20,574 nt of DNA, taken from Choristocarpus tenellus KU-1152 (taxonomy: Eukaryota > Phaeophyceae). A model generated the notes under the pieces. That model worked only from the letters and a program-made list of their open reading frames with translations, was not told the origin of the DNA and ran no database searches. The stretch is from positions 1 through 20,574 of the forward strand of contig CAXNAD020000388.1 in assembly GCA_964200185.2 (NCBI GenBank), read 5' to 3'. The position numbers and the translations under genes are program-made. The stretch's first letter is position 1. Each line of letters begins with the position of its first letter. Positions 1 to 9,500 of the stretch are shown here, piece by piece.

Positions 1-28
1 CCACCCCCCTCCCAGATACTTTGGGTCA
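1..28 (+). repeat. R2 element, right-end fragment at window edge
   Basis: The window opens with C-rich sequence followed by CCCAGATACTTTGGGTC, the same right terminus seen at 9990-10008 and 15795-15813. The body of the element would be outside the window. Confidence 0.6.
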
Positions 29-208
29 AGAAGAAACGATTTCCAATACATTCCCACACAAGGGAGTGCACAGTGCAAAGAGTGAGCCATAGTTTCGTAG
101 AGGGGGGCACCGTTGAGTAGAAGGAGTCTCTATGACTGCCTTCTGATACATGTGCTCCTACTGTTGAGTACATGTGATTTCACTGAACCTCTGTCTCTTC
201 TTATACAG

Positions 209-221
209 TCACAGCCTCCAG
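209..221 (+). CDS. Possible 13-nt micro-exon upstream of the transporter
   Basis: A pyrimidine-rich tract ending in TTATACAG (201-208) is followed 13 nt later by CCAG and a strong donor GTAAGG at 222. This would define a micro-exon encoding roughly Ser-Gln-Pro-Pro. Its length leaves one extra base, so it fits the phase-0 start of the exon at 405 only if an earlier exon ends with two bases. The preceding exon is not visible, so this is weak. Confidence 0.15.
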
Positions 222-404
222 GTAAGGGTTACCTGCATTTCAATAAAGAAAATATTTGTGTCAGGGACAAGATTTTTTCAAGACCCTTATATCAAATGGG
301 GCCTAAATCGACCCTTTAGAAGAATGCTATGGTTCTGTATCCACGCAATCCTCCCCATTCCCTGATACTGGCCAGTGGTCTCCCCTGCCCTACCCTGTGG
401 ATAG

Positions 405-584
405 GAATATGACCTGCATCTCGAAGAAAACGGTTTTTCCTCGTCCAACTTCAGCTCAAGTGTTTGTAGTGCCCTGAGTATTGTTGATATGGCTCAAGAT
501 GCTGGAGTGACGAACTACTGTGAATGCCTTGATGACTGTGAGGTCCAGTGCGATCTTCACTCGCAGCGAATTGCATTCTTTGTG
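405..584 (+). CDS. Transporter exon 1 (first visible): Cys-rich loop
   Basis: Acceptor CTACCCTGTGGATAG (390-404) follows a pyrimidine-rich stretch, and donor GTG|GTAAGT lies at 585. The exon encodes residues 1-60 of the visible protein. A Ser-rich segment is followed by VTNYCECLDDCEVQCD, a cluster of four cysteines (C-x-C-x4-C-x3-C), and then QRIAFFV, which begins the next membrane helix. In GPH proteins of algae and protists a variable, often Cys-containing loop sits before the helix that ends in a KER motif, which matches this order. The in-frame TAG at 402-404 means the exon cannot extend further left without splicing. Confidence 0.7.
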
Positions 585-3500
585 GTAAGTGAATATCATT
601 CCATACCTTGCCATTTTTTCACAATCCTAATCTTGAATTATTTGTAGTGAGAGGTGATGTTTTGACCTCAAGCGAGACAAATGTATTGTGCAAGATTAAT
701 CGTGTGCCTGTTCCAATCTTGTGAGAAGTCCTCTATTTTGTTCCAGGAGTTGTTATATGCAAGCCATACCCGTGTTAAAAGTGTGATCATTCCGATTTGT
801 TCCGTTTTCTGGCTTGTTGTTCAAGAAAGGTTGGATTGTTCTTCGGAACCTGGTTTGTTGTTGCCATGACAAATTGTGTGTGCATGATCAAGGAACGCTC
901 ACAACTTCTAGGAAGTAAGGCCTTGGAAAAATCTCCCTCTCTAGTGGCGTCTCTGCTGAACACCTTCAACAACAAGGTAAGTACAAGGACTTCAAAGATC
1001 ACCTTCAGGGAGACGGGGGGTCAAAGGTACCAAGCCAACTCTAAGTGTTTTCTTGAAGACAGACAGGACTAAGGTCCTGGAGGTATTGCAATATACTGGC
1101 TGGCACCAGATACAGTGTAACCAGGCATCCTATACCCTCCGAGGTCATGGTGATATTGATCGTGCCTAAAGAGAATAAGTCATACGACAAAGTCAGGTAG
1201 AGTAGCTGCAAGATGAGGTGTAACTATTATTGTAGCTTTCATCACAATGCATTTTTGGGATAGTACTATAAAATTTTATTCTTATATTTCGCACTTAATT
1301 CTTGGCAATAAAGAGTACAGAACTTGTGCCCTTTGTGTTTAATGTTTTTTTTCCCAAGCTGCAACAGCTCAGGCTTGTCCTTGATCTTCACACCACCGAA
1401 ACTCATTGTCTGTGCTCTGCCAAATTGGAGCAACACAAACTAAACAAGAGGATGTTAGAGTTGCCATATATTGCGGTTCTTCAATACTTAAGAGATTAAA
1501 CTAATTGGAGACTGCTGAACACTGATTCTTCCAGTAGAGATTTACAAGAAAAAATTCAACATTAACCTTTATTGCCACGATTTTGACATCTTCCACCTAA
1601 CAATCATACTTCTTTCAGGCATTCACAAGTCTCCTTCCTTCCTGGGTGTGTGATGCAATTGTGAATGCGGTCATTGCAAGCATGACAACATACTTTGTTA
1701 GGTATGCATTACAAAACACTTACAAGGAAATGGAATGTTGTGGCGAGCTTGCAAAACGACTATGAAGCAGTGGAGATTCGGATCTCACAATAAATATTTT
1801 GCACTCAAGTTGTACTTACACAGATACAGCAGAACATTTACTACAACCAACCATGACAAACAGAGCCATGCCAGAGCTAACTCTGGGATTGAAGGTTAGC
1901 CACGGTAGAGGGTGTGTTCTATTCATTCCAAATGTGTCAATTGTATTATAGACAGTGTCAATCATCAGAAGTAGCTACATTCCATTCTTGTGCACCTGTA
2001 TCACTTACACATTTCGAGTGCTTCTAATTCAACAGTATCTGAGCCAACATCCCTCATCATCTCCACCTTCCTACAAAGAAAACTTGAAGGGGAGAGACCA
2101 ATTTTAGTAACTGGATGCTCAAGATTTAGATTGTCACCATGAGTGACTACCAGTAGCAAGATGGTATTGCTTAGAATAAAAATGGTTCGATTGTGTTACA
2201 CAGTTGTTGAGAAATGATAATTCATATTGTGGGATGAGAGAACGGATGATTTTTTGTGCAATATGTGGTACAGCTTTCACCATACGGTTCTCACTGATAC
2301 AGCACCCACCTTACATTCCTTACAGGGGGACAACACTCTGGATTTCCGACTGAGCCAACAAGGCGTACCCAAGTCCTGACCGTTTTTTCTTTCCATTTTA
2401 AGCACTTTTTTTATCCTTGACAATTCCATCTTACTGCTATGGATGAAGTGCTAAGTTTGCCTTAAAAGGGTTGATTTCTGCATTGATTGAAACATTTTGA
2501 AAAAAATTAGAAAAGTCTCCCTGTCTGTGCTTGTACAAAAAAACGAATTTTATACTAATTTGTCAGCATTCCTAAAATGCATCCCTGGCTACCTCTTGTT
2601 TACTTTGGCTCATATGATGTGCGAAAAGGTACCAGGTGAGGCCAGAGTATCAAGATGCATCAGATCCCCTGGGAATTGACTGCAATAGAGGGATGCCGGT
2701 GGATGGAGAAGAGTCTGATCAGTGGCAGTGTGACTCAACACTGGTTCTTGGGGCATCAGTCACTTCCCTCCTCGTCTGTGCATTCGCATCCACGCCATTG
2801 TGGCTTCTCATTGCTAACAGGTATTCCTGCATCCTCTGTATTTCAAGCTGTTGGGAATTTGAAGTATTGTGGGGTAGGAGATTGGTCGCAACATGAAAAT
2901 AGTGTGTTATTCTTAAGGCAACACCTTTGTACATTTCACTCTGAACCTTCAAAGGTTGTACAATTCCTGCAACTAGTAGTATATTCATCATTCTCAAGTG
3001 TACACTTGTGACTCGTAAGGAAGCAATGCCCTTTACTAGTCGATGTTTGTGAGATTAATTCAGCGGGCTACAACCACCTTACTTCATACTTGGTTCCGGT
3101 GTTTCATCCACAACTCTGAAAAGATAGTGTGTGACAAGCGATTTTTAACAATGAGCAGGCCTTGGGTAAGTGTTGTGTTCTCCAGGAGTGGAGAAGTACT
3201 TGGTCGCAACAAGCTCTTGGCCATTCTGAGAGCATTACACCAAAGAGTAATTGGCAACGGGAAAAAACCTTGTAATACACAAGAACCGATCTCCAGTTCC
3301 CACAAGATGTGTTAATCTTTACGTGTAGTACTCCATTAGGTGGAGATTATTGTATGGTGCATGATGGATGGCTTCCACTTATAACTGGCTGCTAAAATCT
3401 CTTGTTCTCCAGTGAGTACACTTTGAAATACTTTGTACTCAGTTGCAAATAGTGTGTGTGGATGACTAAGACCACAAACAAGTTCATTTGGGAAAAAATT

Positions 3501-6500
3501 GCGCTAATGACCCTTAGAGGGTAGCGCCGCATCCATTTGGGGGTCAAAATCCTATGTTGCGATTTTGATGTAATTTTGGCTATTGTGCTTGTTAGGAAGC
3601 GTCAATACCCTTCTTCTGGACACACCTTTTCATAGTGTATATATTTTACCTACTCCGAAATATTTTGGAGTAGGAAAATGTAATATAAAACCCCAATGGA
3701 CGCCAAGCCCCAAATGGACAAGCAGGGTAAAACTCATGCCCTCTAAGATGATCTTTCACTCTAATTGAGGCATTGTGACTTCACTATTCCATCAGTCACA
3801 CCTTGTCTGAAATTGTACCCCTTCCTTGCCTCTTTGAAAATACAGGAGTGGCAAGCGCAATGCCTGGTTACTTTGGTCATTTGTGATGGCCCTGACCAAC
3901 CTACTCTTCCTGGGGGTAAGTTACAGTTGCAGTAATAAATTGAGTATTGTGATGTATCTACAGTTACAGTAACGCCAACAGTAAAAAATTGACTGTTGTA
4001 TGCAAAAGAACAAGAAAACAAAAGTGACCTGTCTTAGAGCCCAGCTGCAGGTATTATAGGCATAATGAGTGTATCTGGGCAATGTGTAGATATCCCTCAG
4101 ATTGATGGTACAAGCCGGGTGAGATCCTTTAGAATGTGCTGTATATATAATGACTTCTTTAAGTTACAATGTGCAGTTCACTTGCGTAATCCAGACAGGA
4201 TGTGACTCAAGTGGTTGAAATAGTCATTTTGTAGCGGTTGTGCATACATTTGGTGCTTGCTGCTGGAAACAACACAGTCTCAGGAAAGGCTAATGCAATC
4301 CTGGATGTGAAGATTCAGAGTGAAAGTATCGTAAAGGGTGAAAGCATCTTAGAGAGTACGAATATTGCCCTGTTTGTCCGTTTGGGGCTTGGCATCCATT
4401 GGGTTATTTTATGACATTTACCTACTCTGAAATATTTCAGAGTAGGTAAAATGTATACGCTATAAAAAGGTGTGTCCAGACCAAGGATATTGACACTTCC
4501 TAACAAACACGATATTCAAAATTAGATCAAAATTGCAACATAGGATTTTGGCTCCCAAATGGACGCGACTCTACCCTAACCCTAAGATACTTTAGTTCTC
4601 ATCATTTCCAAAGGCACTACTATGTGCAGGTGTTTCACACAATTTTTTCTCTTTACTCTACTTTCTCTTACTTGTGTTCATCTAGGTACGCAAGGGGGAT
4701 GTTTACACCATGATATTCATATCAGGCTTAAATGGGGTGCCATTTGGGGCCAAGTTCCTGGCGGATGCAATATTGGCCGACATTATCGACTATGATGAGT
4801 TCCTTTCAGGGTCCAGGTAAGGAGAGGATGTGTGTGACAGGAAGGGCATCTGCACTTCTAGTGCAAAAGGCTACGTTGTTCCTACTAAGATTCAAGACTA
4901 AGTTTTGGAAGTTGCTGTGGCACTTTGCGATGCTGGTGACTATGTTAAATCCCTTGTAGAGTTGCTCCAGTTCCTCAGCTACAGATGTCTAACGCATGCA
5001 TGTCCTTACCGGCAAATGCCTCTACCATCCCGCCAAAGCAATGTTTCTGAAGGTATACTTGAACTTGGAATTAGGGTGGTGTTTGAAGCGCCATGTAAAC
5101 ATCTTGACTGATGCCAACAAAATAATACTAACAATAACAATAAGGAGCAAAGGAGTGTTGAATAAGTGTTCCGTTTAATTGCCTCAATGCGACCAAAATA
5201 GGGAATATGCATATTCTTTTGATGCAAATATCGAGGTTTATACCCTTAAGATTGTTATGCCTGTTGCTGATGTAAAATTGTTGATAGCTACCACTGTCGA
5301 CAGACACCCTGAAATGAAAAGAAAAAATGCAACCCTAACCCTAACCCAAGCCCTAACCCTAACCCTAACCTTCAGCAAAAAAAAGGAAAGAGCAAGAAAA
5401 GAAAGAAACACTACCCATTCAGTCAGCCAGGTTCAGCTAAACGTTCTTCTGTTCTACACAGTACACCGAAAACAAAAATGGCTGCAAGCTTTGGAGCTTA
5501 ACCCACCTGTAGGCCAGCTAACCAGTCAAGTCACCCTACCCCTACCCCTAACCCTAGTCCCACAATCACATGAAAATAACTCTGACGTGAAAGCATGAGC
5601 ATTGATCCATGTTGACCAGGTCATATGGTCCGTTCCACTTTTCTGTTGTTATTTTTATTTATATTGTGCTCTATGTCTAATATTAACCCCCAATTCCTAT
5701 ACCCCCACCAACCTATCCTCTCATGCATACAGAGCTGAGGCAACATATACCATGTTCAGGTCCTTCCTTCCGAAGATTTGTGCCATTCCTGCTGCTGCAG
5801 TACCCTTGGCCCTACTGGATGTTGTTGGACACGTCCAGCCCAAGAATGGTCGAATAATGCCACAGGCATGTACTTGTAGAGCCTCCTATATTGCTCTAAG
5901 TATCACCATGTACAATACACAATACACAATTTACTCTTATCCCTAAGGGAGTATATATGTACACTTCGGAAATGTATATATTTGTGTACCCAGGCATTCA
6001 CTGCCTTGATTGGCTGATCTATCCTTCATGTTTTTTTGTTTGAGAAGCTCCAGGTTTACCAAAACTTTAGAGGCTGAAAACTGATCACCATCTATCCTGA
6101 AGTGCCCTTTTGTGTGAGGATGCGAGTCCACTGAATTGCACAGGATATGCCACAAAAATCAAATTTTCTTTCTAGACAAACCATAAGTTAAAAAGCAGAG
6201 CCTTCCTGGTGTGAAACAGACAGCTCCAGAAAGTCCCTTGGAGGGTGCAAAGTTATGCAAGCCCTACAAAAAAAATTATGCAAGCCTTAAAAACACCAGC
6301 AAAGCAAAGATTGACTCGCTGCAATAGAAAGCAATGACTCAATTCTCATCTTTAGTCTGAGTCCTGCGCAACAACAGTGATCATGCCCTAACCAAACAAA
6401 CACCTCTTTTGCTTAACACTGCTCAATTTGAAACTATTGCATTGCTATTGCCGGTATGGTGAGGAAGCAGAAAGAAAGCGTTCGAATATATGTCATCTGT

Positions 6501-9500
6501 GTGTCAGTGGTGTTTCCCACGGCATTATCCTTCCTAGCGTTCTACATCAAGTCAAAATTCCCAATCAAGACAAAGACACAGGTATCCCATGGGCTGTTGT
6601 AGTCCCTTGAAGATGAAGTCGTTCGGGGGGGGAGGAGATAAGTGTAGTTGATATCAAGGTAGCAGAAACAGCAAGGACAAAACCTGTTGGGATATCCAAG
6701 CCTGCCTTGTTGAGAACACCATGCCCGTACATTTTAACTCTTGAAAGACAACATGCACAATAAGAAAGTAATGGCATAACTCAGGATGACTCAAGCATAA
6801 CCATTACACAGCCCTCACAACTCTTAACATGGTGTTGATAATAACAATACCTGACTGGGCTGCTCCTGCCATGATAGCTTGTCATTTTTCTCCTTGATGT
6901 AGCAATAACCAAAATATCAACATCGGTTGTAGAGCTACTGTATGCGAGTGCATGTGTCTACATTGATTGCTTATCTACACCCAGGCAACTTGCTATGTTC
7001 GAAATAAGAATTTACAAGGATAACCTTTCCCTCTAGATCATAGAACCAAATAGTTGAGATAGGAGGCACAGAGGTCCACCTAAAATATATGTTGTTGTTT
7101 AGTGCTCCCTTGGTTTGCTCATGGGGTCTTTGCCCACATCCCTTACACTCTGCGTTTAATTCCAAGTGTATGCTCTGGGGTCTTCCCCCCACCAACTGCA
7201 CCATGCACCACCAGTTCACAAAGCTGCTGTTGTGAAAAGAATTTCCTAAATTCATAGTGGAGACTGTACAATATTTTCATACTTTGATTCGCTCATCTGT
7301 TGAGAAAATGGTTAAGTATCAATATACACTGGGAATCACAGTGTATGGTATTTTTTTTTATTCTCTCTTACATCTTCCACCCACCAACTGCCCTTCACTA
7401 TGTTGGCCAAGTTCCTGGATGTGACTTCCCTGCTTAGAGCTGTAACTATGTCAAACCATGCCTGCATAGGAGTTGGAATTCCCAACAGTCTGACTCCTGC
7501 ATTGTACTCCACATTTCACATCTACCCTCAGGTGGATATGATTGGAGAGGGGATAGGTGCTCATATGAGGGGTCATAGTAGCAAGGATCCAATCTCCAAC
7601 ATTGACTACAGGTGTACATATATGAAATGTTTCTATAAAAAACAACAATTGCGTCTATGACGTACACAAACAGAGTACCACTTTAGAGGGCAGTCTTGCA
7701 AGTCCATAACACAACAATCTGTGTATGTTGCACCTAGCTCGCCTACATTGAGCTACAGTATCAACAGAATAGCCCCACCACTGACGGCTGATCCTGACAG
7801 AGTGGTGTTGATTTTACGCACCAACAGTTGGTGGCCTTTTTGTGCTTGTCCTCAGACTCCCACTCTTCACCTCGGAAGAGAGAGATTTTCTCATGATCCT
7901 GGATAACTTCCCTGGTGTGTGTGCATTGGAGGCCATAGCAGAGGAGGGAGGAGACCAGCTGCTTCTGCAACGAATGATGGTGAAATATCACCAATACACC
8001 AAATACAGAGTATCAAAACAGTAGAATGGAAAGAGCTGAAAATAGTGAAGACTACTAATGTCTACCACTGTGTCTTCTTGTAACTCTTCTTTATGTAACC
8101 CTTCTTTTTGTCCCTTTTGTTCTGCGGTTTCATAACGGTTTCATAACGGTTTCATAAAGATTCAAACAAAATTGTATCGCATCCTGCCAGAGTGAAAATA
8201 TCTTAGAGGGTACAAGTTTCGCCCTGTTTGTTCGTTTGGGGCTTGGCTTCCCATGGTGTTTTTTTATGACATTTTCCTGTGCTGAAATGTTTCGGAGCAG
8301 GTAAGACTTACACAGTATGGAGTAGATATCATGTGTATGTCCAGAACAAGGATATTAACGCTTTCTAACAAGGATATTAACGCTTTCTAACGCTTTCTAA
8401 CAAGGATATTAACGCTTTCTAACGCTTTCTAACAAACACAATAGCCAAAATTACATCAAAATCGCAACAGTAGATTTTGGCCCCCAAATGGACACGGCTC
8501 TACCTTCTAAGATACTTTGGCTCAAAAGTACATGCAAAATATGGTATGGTACTCCCAGATTCAATCTCTGAAGCACAATTTAGCTATCAAAGCCACAATG
8601 TAGCAGTATCGTACTGGCGCTTTCAAGGACCGATCACTGCATTGTACTCCAGACCGCACTGCTCAAATACAGTGTGTGCATTGCAGTCAAAATAATAACC
8701 AATCACCTACACAAGCTCTTTCAGTACACTACGTAATAGAAGTGATACCAGCCAACTTCAGCCGCAGCTTTGGAGTGATAAGGACAAGACGATATGAATA
8801 TGCAAAGGCAGAGTAGAAGCATTGTGTTCTGATAGATGGCAATAATGAAAAACTCTCTTAACAAAATCCATGGTGACAATTGCTGTAGTATTGCCATTGC
8901 CAGTTCCAGTTCAGCCCTCACTCCACCAAAACATATGTTGAATGTATATATCATACATAGCAATCATTCTGATACCAAACTCTTTCAATGCTGTAAGCTC
9001 ATCTTCAGGTGGATGGTTCTGGCAACTGTGGGGTCGATTCTGTTGTCAATATTCACATTTTCGCTTCTGGAGTCAGACACGGTGAGGTCTCTCTTGTCTG
9101 GCTTCCTTTCACTGACAATAATTCTAACCCTAATCCTAACCCTATCCCTCATACTGGTCCTAGGCCATTTTGTGGCTCCATTTTTGCTTTGCAGAGATAT
9201 ATCTGACTCCAACAAGTATGGCCTAAGGAATGAGAGGTATTGAGCTTGAAAGCAAAAGAATGTACAATTTACAGAATGTGACTAAGAAAGACAATAAAGA
9301 ACCAACTTCTTGCTGCCATTTTTTCCTCATCATCCTACCAACAACGGGTTCAAGCTAATTTTCTGCTCATCACAGTTGTTCTGATTTTCCGCATTGCAGT
9401 ACGCCATCTTACCAATACTTTCCATCATCATGAGTGGCACCGCCACAACCGGATGTGTATTTTCACATATGCGATTGGAATCTGCAAGGGAATTGCTGGA

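Larger units (their letters stand above)
8010..8997 (+). other. Transporter intron 10 (988 bp) with R1 copy 3 and an 11-bp tandem repeat
   Basis: Donor is GTATCA. The acceptor CTCTTTCAATGCTGTAAG has a fair pyrimidine content but ends AAG rather than the usual CAG. A tandem CGGTTTCATAA (three units, 8125-8157) and R1 copy 3 (8190-8523) lie inside. The alternative acceptor at 9008 (CATCTTCAG) would shift the frame unless exon 10 ends differently. Confidence 0.6.

Noticed and set aside
681-869. Longer exon 2 starting at 747 after TTCCAG
   Set aside because: It is in phase with exon 1 but in a different frame from the KERSQ helix, so it would end at a stop (867-869) and lose the family match.
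2655-3011. 118-codon + strand open frame
   Set aside because: It overlaps exon 4 in another frame and runs into intron 4; the GPH-like frame is the real one.
5179-5598. 139-codon open frame
   Set aside because: It runs through CCCTAA blocks and low-complexity DNA inside intron 6; its Thr-Leu repeats are translated telomere sequence.
8836-9243. 135-codon open frame including a Leu/Ile-rich helix
   Set aside because: Only 8998-9081 is coding-like. The later hydrophobic run is a translated telomere-like block, and splicing at 9081 to 9400 joins two clean helices in phase.
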